This document shows, piece after piece, positions 25,675 to 34,293 of a stretch of 64,000 nucleotides of DNA. Where the stretch lies: NCBI GenBank assembly GCA_049323435.1, contig JBMOMX010000032.1, positions 37,758 to 101,757 on the forward strand. The letters run 5' to 3'. The translations under genes were made by a program, and so were the position numbers. The number at the start of each line of letters is the position of its first letter. The first letter of the stretch is position 1. Source of the DNA: UBA11222 sp049323435. GTDB lineage: Bacteria > Pseudomonadota > Alphaproteobacteria > UBA11222. Under the pieces are notes generated by a model that saw only the letters and a program-made list of their open reading frames with translations, did no database searches and was not told the DNA's origin.

Positions 25675-26538
25675 ATGACTGAAATGACCGCACCTTCATC
25701 GCCCCGGCTGGCTACCTATTTTCACCTGCATTTGGTTTCCGATGCGACCGGTGAAACCCTGAATTCCGTTACCCGGGCGGCTGTAGCGCAATTTGACAGC
25801 GGTATTCCCATTGAACATACCTATGCGCTGGTACGCACTACCCGCCATCTTGACCGTGTTTTAAGCCAGATCGAGGATATGCCGGGAATTGTGATTTATA
25901 CGCTGGTAAATTACGATCTGCGCGACATGCTGGAACAACGCTGTGCGGAATTACAGCTACCCTGTCTTTCCGTGCTGGATCCCGTTGTGCAGATCATCGG
26001 CACTTATCTTGGTTCGGAAATTTCGCACCGGCCTGGCGGACAGCATAGCCTGACGCCGGAATATTTTCAGCGCATTGAAGCGCTGCAATATACTATGGCG
26101 CATGATGATGGCCAATCGCTGCATGATCTGCATTCTGCGGATATCATTCTGCTCGGCGTAAGCCGCACCTCCAAAACGCCAACCTGCATCTATCTGGCCA
26201 ATCGCGGATTAAAAGCTGCGAATATTCCTATAGTCCCGAATATTGCCTTGCCGGCCTCACTGCCTGATTTGAAAAAACCGCTGATCATCGGCCTGACAAC
26301 CAATCCCGACAGGTTGATTCAGGTGCGCCGCAACCGGCTTTTATCCCTGAACGAGAATGACGAGACCAGCTACACGGATCTGGATATAGTGATGGAGGAA
26401 GTGCGCTATGCAAGACGCCTTTTCGCCCAGTATGGCTGGCCGGTCATTGATGTGACCCGCCGCTCCATAGAGGAAACGGCTGCGGCCATTCTGAATCTGT
26501 TTTCCAGCCGCGCCAGCGGTAAGACCGGTGCATTATGA
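25675..26538 (+). CDS. ppsR: PpsR-type pyruvate, phosphate dikinase/PEP synthase regulatory protein
   Basis: Bifunctional kinase/phosphorylase that switches PEP synthase or PPDK off and on. 287 residues. HLHLVSDATGETLNSV near the N-terminus and the P-loop ILLGVSRTSKTPTCIYLANRG near residues 158-178 are diagnostic. It is the first gene to the right of the origin; its stop overlaps aroE by 4 bases. Confidence 0.94.
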   Translation: MTEMTAPSSPRLATYFHLHLVSDATGETLNSVTRAAVAQFDSGIPIEHTYALVRTTRHLDRVLSQIEDMPGIVIYTLVNYDLRDMLEQRCAELQLPCLSVLDPVVQIIGTYLGSEISHRPGGQHSLTPEYFQRIEALQYTMAHDDGQSLHDLHSADIILLGVSRTSKTPTCIYLANRGLKAANIPIVPNIALPASLPDLKKPLIIGLTTNPDRLIQVRRNRLLSLNENDETSYTDLDIVMEEVRYARRLFAQYGWPVIDVTRRSIEETAAAILNLFSSRASGKTGAL

Positions 26539-27386
26539 GCATTCCTGTGCTGCGTGCCGGAATTGTCGGCTGGCCGGTCAGCCATTCACGTTCACCTCTT
26601 CTGCATGGTTATTGGCTACGCAAATATGCCATTTCCGGAACTTATGAGCGCATACCGATCGCGCCGGAGAATTTTGCCGTCAATTTCCGCGCCCTTGCCG
26701 GTCAGGGTTTTAGCGGCGTCAATGTCACCATACCGCACAAGCAAGCTGCCCTGGCATGTTGCGATGCGCTGGACGCCAATGCAAAAAGACTGGGTGCGGT
26801 GAATACAGTGCGGATCAAGGATGGGCAATTTTACGGTTCCAACACGGATGGTTTTGGATTTATGGAAAATCTGCGCCTGGGCGCGCCGGACTGGAAGCCG
26901 CAGGCCGGACCGGCAGTGATCATCGGGGCTGGCGGTGCCGCCCGTGCTGTTATTGCCGCGCTCTGCGATGCCGGGGTTCAACGCCTGTACCTGTTCAACC
27001 GCACCCGTGCACGCGCGGACCGGCTGGCCGCTGATCTTGGCGGCCCGATCATCACAGCGGACTGGGCGGAATTACCCGGCACGCTGCCCGATTGCGCTTT
27101 GCTGGTGAATTGTTCAAGCCTCGGCATGGCGGGGCAACCGCCGCTGGAAATTTCACTGGAGAATCTCCATCCGCGCGCCACTGTCACCGATCTGGTCTAT
27201 ACGCCGTTGATCACAGCTTTGCTGCGCATGGCGGCGGCACGTGGAAACCCCGTCATTGACGGGCTTGGCATGCTGATACACCAGGCGCGGCCCGGTTTTG
27301 CCGCATGGTTTGGGCGCATGCCCGAGGCAGATGACACGCTGCGCAATCTGCTGCTGGCGGATATTGAAGGGGCAAAAGGACTATAG
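26535..27386 (+). CDS. aroE: Shikimate dehydrogenase
   Basis: Reduces 3-dehydroshikimate with NADPH. 283 residues. GWPVSHSRSPLLHGYWL (residues 12-28), NVTIPHKQAAL with the catalytic Lys, TDGFGF, the nucleotide-binding GAGGAARAV, and GLGMLIHQARPGFAAWFG near the end. Its ATG overlaps the ppsR stop. The maf gene often found between these two in relatives is absent. Confidence 0.95.
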   Translation: MSIPVLRAGIVGWPVSHSRSPLLHGYWLRKYAISGTYERIPIAPENFAVNFRALAGQGFSGVNVTIPHKQAALACCDALDANAKRLGAVNTVRIKDGQFYGSNTDGFGFMENLRLGAPDWKPQAGPAVIIGAGGAARAVIAALCDAGVQRLYLFNRTRARADRLAADLGGPIITADWAELPGTLPDCALLVNCSSLGMAGQPPLEISLENLHPRATVTDLVYTPLITALLRMAAARGNPVIDGLGMLIHQARPGFAAWFGRMPEADDTLRNLLLADIEGAKGL

Positions 27387-27454
27387 TCCTAGAGCCCATA
27401 TATTAAATGCAGATAATATATGCATTAAAATCAATTGTTTATGCCCAAAAAATC

Positions 27455-27482
27455 AAATAGACATATTGCTGTTTATCTATTT
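27455..27482. repeat. Inverted repeat before the ATPase gene
   Basis: AAATAGA and TCTATTT, 14 bases apart, in the AT-rich 110-base gap before the ATPase start. It may be an operator or part of the promoter. Confidence 0.4.
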
Positions 27483-27496
27483 TAGAAAGCTCCGCG

Positions 27497-28972
27497 ATGC
27501 AGCCTATTGGCACTCCAGAAATCAGGCAGCGAATTGAACGGGATAACCCGTGGTGGGCCAACGCCGATTTAGAAATTTTGGAAGCCAAATATCAGCGGCG
27601 TGTTTATTTCCCCTCATTCAAAGCATTAGCGCTGAACTTTGACGTGCGGCGCGCGGCGATTCTTCTTGGCCCCCGGCGCGTAGGCAAGACTGTAATTATT
27701 AAGCAATTAATTCACGAAGCAATACAGGACGGTATCGATCCAAAACAAATTCTCTATGCAAGCATTGACGCTCCTATTTATTCTGGAATCTCTCTCGACA
27801 AATTTATGGAATTCCTGCCAACCGCATCAAGAGACAAGCGCAGCGTGGTGGTTTTTGACGAAATCCAATATTTAAGGGACTGGGAAATCCACATGAAAGA
27901 CCTGGTGGATAACTATCCGAGAACCAAGTTTATCGCATCTGGATCAGCCGCTGCCGCGCTTCGTTTAAAGAGTCGAGAGTCCGGAGCAGGGCGATTTTCC
28001 GAGTTCATGTTGCCGCCTCTTACATTCTATGAGTTCTTAAAATTTATTGGAGATGACGAAAAACTGATTTCAGAAAATGGTCCGGGTCAATATGAGGCAA
28101 AAGATATAGAAGCGCTTAATTCCAGATTTGTAGATTATCTGAATTTTGGGGGCTATCCAGAGGCCGTACTCAATGAAGAAGTCAGACGGAATGCAGAACA
28201 ATTTATCAGAAGCGACATCATTGACAAAGTATTGCTCAAAGATTTGCCAAGCCTTTACGGAATAAGTGATATCCAGGGCCTCAATAAATTATTTTCATTC
28301 CTGGCGTATAACGCGGGCTCGGAAGCAAACCTCGAAAACATATCCAAAGAGTCCGGCCTGGCAAAGCCGACTATAAAAAAATATATCGAATATCTGGAAA
28401 ACGCATTCCTGATCCTCAAGGTGTCGACAGTGGATGAAAACTGCCGGACTATGAAGCGAGAGCGCAATTTTAAGATTTACCTGAATAATCCATCAATGAG
28501 AGCGGCGCTTTTTAAGCCTGTCGGAATTGAAGAGCAGGAAAAAATTGGTCACCTCGCGGAATCAGCTATTTTCTCGCAATGGCAACACGCGCCGGGATTT
28601 CAGAGATTAAGATATGCGCGTTGGCGCAATGAGGGCGAGGTGGATATTGTATACCTTAGGCCTTCCGATGAAAAACCGTTGTGGATTGGCGAAATTCGAT
28701 GGTCAGACAGAGTGAAAAATCAATTTGGCGAACAAACAAAGTCGCTATCAACATTGCTGAAAAATCATCCAACCATAAATGCGGCAATTCTTACATCGAA
28801 AACAGTCCATTCATTGAACCGCGAGCTTGAAGGCAGACACTTTGAGATTTGGCCAAGTTCACTTTATTGTTACAGCGTAGGAAGAAATATCACAGTAGCT
28901 CTTGACCAATTAGGGAGCGGGCGTTCCAGGAACCAGGCATATCAAATAAAGTATAAGGAAAATAAACCATGA
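27497..28972 (+). CDS. AAA+ ATPase with DUF4143 domain, accessory insertion
   Basis: 491 residues. Walker A LGPRRVGKTVIIKQLI (about residues 54-69), Walker B SVVVFDEIQYL (about 116-126), sensor region FIASGSAAAALRLKSRESGAGRF, then a winged-helix and a DUF4143 PD-(D/E)XK-like part (EGEVDIVYLRPSDEKPLWIGEIRWSDR, near residues 376-402). The family is widespread, often mobile and of unknown function. The DNA is more AT-rich than its neighbours and the gene splits the usual aroE-coaE pair. Its stop overlaps coaE (ATGA), so it joins the core transcript. Confidence 0.85.
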   Translation: MQPIGTPEIRQRIERDNPWWANADLEILEAKYQRRVYFPSFKALALNFDVRRAAILLGPRRVGKTVIIKQLIHEAIQDGIDPKQILYASIDAPIYSGISLDKFMEFLPTASRDKRSVVVFDEIQYLRDWEIHMKDLVDNYPRTKFIASGSAAAALRLKSRESGAGRFSEFMLPPLTFYEFLKFIGDDEKLISENGPGQYEAKDIEALNSRFVDYLNFGGYPEAVLNEEVRRNAEQFIRSDIIDKVLLKDLPSLYGISDIQGLNKLFSFLAYNAGSEANLENISKESGLAKPTIKKYIEYLENAFLILKVSTVDENCRTMKRERNFKIYLNNPSMRAALFKPVGIEEQEKIGHLAESAIFSQWQHAPGFQRLRYARWRNEGEVDIVYLRPSDEKPLWIGEIRWSDRVKNQFGEQTKSLSTLLKNHPTINAAILTSKTVHSLNRELEGRHFEIWPSSLYCYSVGRNITVALDQLGSGRSRNQAYQIKYKENKP

Positions 28973-29637
28973 TCATCGCCGGCCTGACAGGTTCAATTGG
29001 CATGGGGAAATCGGAAACGGCGAAAATGTTCCGCGCTCTCGGCATTCCCGTCTATGATGCCGATGCCGCCGTGCACGCGATCTATGCGCCGGGCGGTTCG
29101 GCCGTGGCGCCGGTCGAGGCGGCCTTTCCCGGCGTGACCAATGCCAATGGTGTGGACCGCGACGCGCTGGCTAAACGGGTGCTGAACGATCCCGCTGCTT
29201 TGAAAAAACTGGAAGCTATCGTGCATCCGCTTGTCGGGCTGGAACAGCAGAAATTTCTCGAACAGGCGGCGGCTGAAAATCGTGAATTGATTGTGATTGA
29301 TGTGCCATTGCTGTATGAAACCGGGGGACAGAAGCGTGTGGACTGTGTGGTGCTGGTCAGCGCACCCTATGAATTGCAGCGCGAACGGGTTTTGGCGCGC
29401 CCCGGCATGAGCGAGGAAAAATTTCAGTCCATACTCGCCAAGCAGGTGCCGGACGCGCAAAAACGTCAGCTGGCTGATTATATTATCGATTCAAGCCAGG
29501 GCCTGGAATCGGCCATGGCGCAGGTCGCGGCACTGATCCCGCTGCTGAAAAAAGTGCCGGCCAGGGCCTGGGCTTCGCGCTTGCGCGAAACCGGAGACAC
29601 AGGGGCCATGCGCAAACAACAGACGGAAAAAGGATAA
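28969..29637 (+). CDS. coaE: Dephospho-CoA kinase
   Basis: Last step of CoA synthesis. 222 residues. P-loop GLTGSIGMGKSETAKMF at residues 5-21, VYDADAAVH, IVHPLV and DVPLLYETGG are family marks. The C-terminus is slightly extended and basic. It starts inside the ATPase stop; in relatives it follows aroE directly. Confidence 0.95.
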   Translation: MIIAGLTGSIGMGKSETAKMFRALGIPVYDADAAVHAIYAPGGSAVAPVEAAFPGVTNANGVDRDALAKRVLNDPAALKKLEAIVHPLVGLEQQKFLEQAAAENRELIVIDVPLLYETGGQKRVDCVVLVSAPYELQRERVLARPGMSEEKFQSILAKQVPDAQKRQLADYIIDSSQGLESAMAQVAALIPLLKKVPARAWASRLRETGDTGAMRKQQTEKG

Positions 29638-29640
29638 AAT

Positions 29641-30330
29641 TTGCGCGAAATCGTTCTGGATACGGAAACCACCGGGCTGGATCCGCGCACCGACCGCGTT
29701 ATCGAAATCGGCTGTGTCGAGCTGTTCAATCATGTGCCCACAGGTATCACCTTCCATACCTATCTCAATCCCAAACGCGACATTGCCGCCGAAGCCTTCA
29801 ATGTGCATGGCCTCAGCGCCGAATTTCTCAGCGACAAGCCGCTGTTTGGTGATATTGCCGTAGCGTTCAGCGAATTTATTGGGGATACCCAGCTGGTTAT
29901 TCACAATGCGGCGTTTGATCTGGGTTTTCTGAACAGCGAGTTTGACCGGATCGGATTTGGCAAATTGCCGCCCGGTCGTGCGATAGATACGCTGCTGATT
30001 GCGCGGCGCAAATTTCCGGGCGGGCAGAACAGTCTGGATGGCCTGTGCCGGCGGTTTGAAATTGATATTTCCGGGCGTGAGCTGCATGGCGCGCTGAAAG
30101 ATTCGCATCTGCTGGCGGCGGTCTATCTGGAATTGATCGGCGGCGCACAAAGCGGGCTGGCGCTGGAAGGCGTGCCGGCGCAACTGGGCCGGGCTATGGA
30201 CCCTACCGGTTTGCGGGCGCCATCTTCCCCGCGTCCCGTGCCGCTGGCGCCGCGTTTGACGCAGGCCGAACGCGCCGCGCATGCGGAATTTGTGGCGGGC
30301 CTGGGCGGCGATCCGATCTGGAAACGGTGA
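29641..30330 (+). CDS. dnaQ: DNA polymerase III epsilon subunit (proofreading exonuclease)
   Basis: 3'-5' exonuclease of the replicative polymerase. 229 residues. DEDDh motifs are visible: VLDTETTGLDP (Exo I), HNAAFDLGFLN (Exo II), and HGALKDSHLLAAVYLEL (Exo III, His and Asp). The start is TTG at 29641, preceded by GGAAAAAGGATAAAA. Its stop abuts the convergent secB stop with no spacer. Confidence 0.94.
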   Translation: MREIVLDTETTGLDPRTDRVIEIGCVELFNHVPTGITFHTYLNPKRDIAAEAFNVHGLSAEFLSDKPLFGDIAVAFSEFIGDTQLVIHNAAFDLGFLNSEFDRIGFGKLPPGRAIDTLLIARRKFPGGQNSLDGLCRRFEIDISGRELHGALKDSHLLAAVYLELIGGAQSGLALEGVPAQLGRAMDPTGLRAPSSPRPVPLAPRLTQAERAAHAEFVAGLGGDPIWKR

Positions 30331-30825
30331 TTATTGCGATTTTGCCGCTTCGGCCTCGGCCTGTAACTGCATCATGCGCTGCCGGTAGAGCGTGGCAAAG
30401 TCGATATTATCCAGCATCAGCGGCGGATAACCGCCATCGCGGGTCATATCGGCGATAATGCGGCGCGCAAAGGGAAACAGCAGTCTGGGACATTCAATCA
30501 GCAGCACCGGCTGCAAGGACTCGGCCGGGATATTAATGAGTTGAAACACCCCCCCATAGAGCAATTCGGCCAGAAAGACGGTGCTTTCCTCCTGTTTGGC
30601 GCTGACGGAGATTTTCAGTTCCACTTCGTAATTCGGCTCGGCCCCGCGGCGGACCTGAACATCTATGGCTACATTGATGCTGGGCGGTTTGGCGGATTTG
30701 GTCAGGCTGCCGGGGGCGCCTGGATTTTCAAAAGACTGGTCCTTGATATATTGCGCGGCGATGGACAGGCGCGGCGCGTTCTCCGCGGATGGGTCTTGGG
30801 TGTCGGTGGCGTTATTATCCGTCAT
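30331..30825 (-). CDS. secB: SecB, protein-export chaperone
   Basis: Holds preproteins unfolded for SecA. 164 residues from ATG 30825 (MTDNNATDTQ). LSIAAQYIKDQSFENPGAP is the conserved first strand; VFLAELLYGGVFQLINIP and ECPRLLFPFARRIIADMTRDGGYPPLMLDNIDF are the core. A longer frame exists but lacks a ribosome site. It is divergent from the Tim44-like gene. Confidence 0.95.
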   Translation of the reverse strand: MTDNNATDTQDPSAENAPRLSIAAQYIKDQSFENPGAPGSLTKSAKPPSINVAIDVQVRRGAEPNYEVELKISVSAKQEESTVFLAELLYGGVFQLINIPAESLQPVLLIECPRLLFPFARRIIADMTRDGGYPPLMLDNIDFATLYRQRMMQLQAEAEAAKSQ

Positions 30826-30977
30826 ATCGGCCTGCTTTGATTTAACATGATTATATAGCGTGGGTAGCACGGATTATGATATGCGCCAAGGCCCGCTTTA
30901 TGGATGTGGTGAAGCTTGCGCAGATACGCTAATATCATATTTGGCTGGCCAAATTGGGCCATATAGCGGATTGCAGG

Positions 30978-31709
30978 ATGAGTCAGGGTTTTCAATTTTT
31001 CGATCTGATCCTTTTGGGAATGATTGCGGCTTTTATTCTGCTGCGGTTGCGCAGTGTGCTGGGCACGCGCACGGGCCATGAAAAACCGCCCGAAGATATG
31101 CGTCCGGGCCGGACCGGGCCGCAGAAGGGATCGAATGAAGGCGCAAAGGAAGGCAAGGTTATACAATTGCCGCGCCGGACATCGGCCGATGGCAATGATA
31201 AGGCGCTATCCCCGGCAGAGATCCGCCTGCGCCAGTCGCTGACCGAAATCACGCTGGCCGATCCGCATTTCGATGCCGATGATTTCTGTGATGGCGCGCG
31301 CCAGGCCTATGAAATGATCATTCTGGCATTCGCCCAGGGCAATCGCGATTTGCTGCGCGATTGTGTCGGCGAGGAAGTCTATGCCAATTTCAATGCAGCC
31401 ATCACCGCACGCGAAGCCGCCGGACAGCGCATGGAAACCCGCCTTGCCGCCATTCAGGATGCGCGCATTACGCAGGCCAGCCTGCGCGGAAAAATGGCGG
31501 AGGTTACGGTAAAATTCACCGCGGATCTGATTTCCAGCGTGCAAAATGCTGAAGGCGAACTGGTGCAGGGCCATCCCACCTTGCCGCAACAGGTTTGCGA
31601 ACTCTGGACCTTTGCCCGCGCTACGGATTCCAGCGATCCAAACTGGAGCCTGATTGCGACGGCGGCAGATACTGCAAATGACACCCCTGCCACCACCCCG
31701 AAAGATTAA
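30978..31709 (+). CDS. Tim44-like domain protein
   Basis: 243 residues. One N-terminal membrane segment (FQFFDLILLGMIAAFILLRLRSVLG), a charged linker, then a Tim44-like domain (FCDGARQAYEMIILAFAQGNRDLLRDCV...VYANFNAAI) near residues 93-140. Bacterial homologues are inner-membrane proteins of unclear role related to mitochondrial Tim44. ATG 30978 is chosen because homologues begin just before the membrane helix. It overlaps mltA. Confidence 0.85.
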   Translation: MSQGFQFFDLILLGMIAAFILLRLRSVLGTRTGHEKPPEDMRPGRTGPQKGSNEGAKEGKVIQLPRRTSADGNDKALSPAEIRLRQSLTEITLADPHFDADDFCDGARQAYEMIILAFAQGNRDLLRDCVGEEVYANFNAAITAREAAGQRMETRLAAIQDARITQASLRGKMAEVTVKFTADLISSVQNAEGELVQGHPTLPQQVCELWTFARATDSSDPNWSLIATAADTANDTPATTPKD

Positions 31710-32949
31710 TCCGGTCCTGGCCCTGTCCGCAGCGCTGCTGGCCGGCATGCTGATCGGCCTGTTTGCCGGGCCTGATCTGCGCCGGATGGTTGCGGGCCTG
31801 ACGGCACCGCGTCCTGACCGGCTGGTGCTGCGCCAGGTCAGCTATGACGCATTGCCGGGATGGCGCCAGGATTCGCTTCAGGGCTTTATGGCGGCGCTGA
31901 ACCGTTCCTGCGGCATTTTTCTTGCGCAAAAACCGGACAGGCCGGTAGGCCCGGATGGGCGGATGGGCAGGGCCGCGGACTGGAAAGCGCCCTGTGCGGC
32001 GCTGGCGCAATGGATGGTGTTGCACGGCTCCGGCCCGGACCGGTCCGGCAATCGCGAACGCGATTTTATCATGCAGCATTTTCTACCGCTTCAGGCGCTG
32101 AATAATGAGCAGAACCAGGGCCGGTTTACCGGCTATTATGAACCTGAACTGCGCGGCAGCCTGGTCAGGCAGGGCCCCTATCAGGTGGCGCTACTGCGCG
32201 CACCGGAAAATCTGGTTGCGGTCAATCTGGGGGAGTTCAATCCGAAATGGCGCGGCCAGCGCATTGCCGGGCGGGTGCAGGATGGCAGGCTGCGCCCTTT
32301 GCAGCCGCGCGCTGAAATTGTTGCCGGCGCGCTCGATGCTGAAAAGCTTGAACTGCTCTATGTCGATGATCCGGTCGATGCGTTTTTTCTGCATATTCAG
32401 GGTTCGGGCCGGGTTCGGCTGCAGGATGGCCGGGTCATCCGTGTGGGTTATGCCGGGCAGAATGGTCATCCTTACGCGGCGATCGGCAAAAATCTGGTGA
32501 AATCCGGCGCGATCCGGCGCGAAGATGTTTCCATGCAGTCGATCCGCGCCTGGCTTGAGGCGAATCCGGATGAACGCGACGCGGTCATGAACGCCAATCC
32601 GTCCTATATTTTCTTTCAGGAACTGGCAGTGCGTGACCCCGGTCAGGGCCCCCCCGGCGCGCAGAATGTGCCGCTGACGCCGGGCCGCAGTCTGGCGGTC
32701 GATCCTGATTTTCACGCATTGGGAACGCCGGTCTGGCTGGACAGTGCGACCCCCGATGGCGAAATTTTGCAGCGCCTGATGGTGGCGCAGGACACCGGCG
32801 GCGCCATTCGCGGTCCCGTGCGCGGCGATGTGTTCTGGGGCGCGGGCGCGAAGGCTGCGCAAACCGCCGGACACATGAACAGCGAAGGGCGTATGTATAT
32901 TCTCGTGCCGCGCGCGGTGGCGGCACGTGCGATTGATGGCACATCTTAA
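31678..32949 (+). CDS. mltA: MltA, membrane-bound lytic murein transglycosylase A
   Basis: Cleaves peptidoglycan glycan strands. About 423 residues. An N-terminal membrane segment (PVLALSAALLAGMLIGLFAGPDL) replaces the usual lipoprotein signal. The MltA domain has GRFTGYYEPELRGS, and the C-terminal 3D domain has VAQDTGGAIRGPVRGDVFWG with conserved Asp residues. Start taken at 31678, inside the previous gene; 31654 is also possible. Its TAA forms the first bases of the palindrome array upstream of fic. Confidence 0.92.
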   Translation: MTPLPPPRKINPVLALSAALLAGMLIGLFAGPDLRRMVAGLTAPRPDRLVLRQVSYDALPGWRQDSLQGFMAALNRSCGIFLAQKPDRPVGPDGRMGRAADWKAPCAALAQWMVLHGSGPDRSGNRERDFIMQHFLPLQALNNEQNQGRFTGYYEPELRGSLVRQGPYQVALLRAPENLVAVNLGEFNPKWRGQRIAGRVQDGRLRPLQPRAEIVAGALDAEKLELLYVDDPVDAFFLHIQGSGRVRLQDGRVIRVGYAGQNGHPYAAIGKNLVKSGAIRREDVSMQSIRAWLEANPDERDAVMNANPSYIFFQELAVRDPGQGPPGAQNVPLTPGRSLAVDPDFHALGTPVWLDSATPDGEILQRLMVAQDTGGAIRGPVRGDVFWGAGAKAAQTAGHMNSEGRMYILVPRAVAARAIDGTS

Positions 32950-32971
32950 AATAATGACCAACGCTATTTTA
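32947..32971. promoter_or_regulatory. Operator-like palindrome A upstream of fic
   Basis: TAAAATA-N11-TATTTTA, perfect 7-bp arms. It starts on the mltA stop codon. Confidence 0.7.
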
Positions 32972-32987
32972 ATAAAGTCTCGCTTAT

Positions 32988-33012
32988 TAAAATAGTGATC
33001 ATTGTTATTTAA
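32988..33012. promoter_or_regulatory. Operator-like palindrome B upstream of fic
   Basis: TAAAATA-N11-TATTTAA, one arm mismatch, begins exactly 41 bases after palindrome A. Confidence 0.65.
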
Positions 33013-33025
33013 AATTATATGCCTT

Positions 33026-33056
33026 TACTAAAATAATGTCCTGGGCTATTTTAGTA
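33026..33056. promoter_or_regulatory. Operator-like palindrome C upstream of fic
   Basis: TACTAAAATA-N11-TATTTTAGTA, perfect 10-bp arms. Its TAAAATA core begins at 33029, again 41 bases after palindrome B. Confidence 0.72.
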
Positions 33057-33078
33057 GACGGTGAAGATACACGTTATA

Positions 33079-33102
33079 AGTGAATCAATCGCTATATTCA
33101 CT
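33079..33102. repeat. Second-type inverted repeat before fic
   Basis: AGTGAAT-N10-ATTCACT, perfect 7-bp arms, 49 bases before the fic start. Sequence unrelated to palindromes A-C. Confidence 0.5.
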
Positions 33103-33151
33103 ACCATGCATTGGATCTGGCTGGTCCGGTCGATACACTGAAAGCTGATCG

Positions 33152-34285
33152 ATGAAATTTGAGTCATTCAGCGCTGGCGAATGGAAAAAGCAATATCAGT
33201 ATAAAAGCTTTTCTCCTGCATTGATAAATCATGAATGGGGCTGGGATGACCCGCGCATTAATGTTTTGCTTGAACAGGCAATGCGGGCGCTTGGTGAATT
33301 GAACGCTTTTTCTTTTATTGTCCCAAATGTAGACATTTTTATACAAATGCATATCGCCAAAGAGGCACACACTTCAAATCGCATTGAAGGGACGAAAACA
33401 GCCTTTGAAACGGAACTGATGCCGGAAGAAGCGATACCACCAGAAAATCGTGACGATTGGCATGAGGTGCAGAATTATATGGCCGCCATGAATATGGCGG
33501 TTCAGGAATTACAGCGCCTGCCGGTCTCAACCCGGTTATTGTGTCAAACACATGCAATTGTGATGCAGGGGGTCAGAGGTCAACATAAAACTCCCGGAGA
33601 ACTACGCCGGGCGCAAAACTGGATCGGTGGTTCAGGGCCAATGGATGCAGCCTTTGTGCCGCCGCATCCAGATGAGGTATCCGGTCTGATGGGCGATCTG
33701 GAAAAATTTCTGCATAATGAGGAAATAATGGTGCCCGATCTGGTGCGGGCCGCCATTGCGCATTATCAGTTCGAGACTATCCACCCCTTTAATGACGGTA
33801 ATGGTCGGGTCGGGCGGCTGTTGATTACACTTTATCTCGTGAGCAAGGGGATTCTGCAAAAGCCCTCGCTTTATCTTTCGGATTTTTTTGAACGCAACCG
33901 GTCTTCCTATATTGACGCTCTGATGCGGGTGCGCACTGCAAACGATATCGGACATTGGGTGCGATTTTTCCTTGCCGGGGTTTTGGAAATTTCAAAAAAA
34001 GGACGCGACACGTTCAAGGCTATTCAGGTGTTACGCGAAGAAGCGGAGAATCAATGTTTGAGCCTTGGAAGGCGGGCGCCAATGGCGAAGCGTGCGTTGA
34101 CCTTGCTTTACCGCCGTGTTGTTGTATCGGCCAAAGATATAGAAATAGAGCTTGGCGTAACCAGCGCGACAGCAAACGCAATCATTCGCGATTTTATAAA
34201 AATGCAGATATTACGCGAAACTACTGGAAAGAGCCGGCGCCGGTTATATGTGTTTGACCGGTATTTACAGCTGTTCATGGACTGA
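33152..34285 (+). CDS. Fic family protein with C-terminal winged-helix domain
   Basis: Fic enzymes usually transfer AMP to proteins. 377 residues. An N-terminal Fic_N-like part has the inhibitory-helix motif TSNRIEGT (near residues 74-81), so this is a self-inhibited class. The Fic core has IHPFNDGNGRVGR (near 210-222), with all catalytic residues. The C-terminus (RRVVVSAKDIEIELGVTSATANAIIRDF) looks like a winged helix-turn-helix. The DNA is AT-rich compared with its neighbours. The gap to lutA is only 8 bases, so the two are probably co-transcribed. Target unknown. Confidence 0.9.
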   Translation: MKFESFSAGEWKKQYQYKSFSPALINHEWGWDDPRINVLLEQAMRALGELNAFSFIVPNVDIFIQMHIAKEAHTSNRIEGTKTAFETELMPEEAIPPENRDDWHEVQNYMAAMNMAVQELQRLPVSTRLLCQTHAIVMQGVRGQHKTPGELRRAQNWIGGSGPMDAAFVPPHPDEVSGLMGDLEKFLHNEEIMVPDLVRAAIAHYQFETIHPFNDGNGRVGRLLITLYLVSKGILQKPSLYLSDFFERNRSSYIDALMRVRTANDIGHWVRFFLAGVLEISKKGRDTFKAIQVLREEAENQCLSLGRRAPMAKRALTLLYRRVVVSAKDIEIELGVTSATANAIIRDFIKMQILRETTGKSRRRLYVFDRYLQLFMD

Positions 34286-34293
34286 AATAAATA

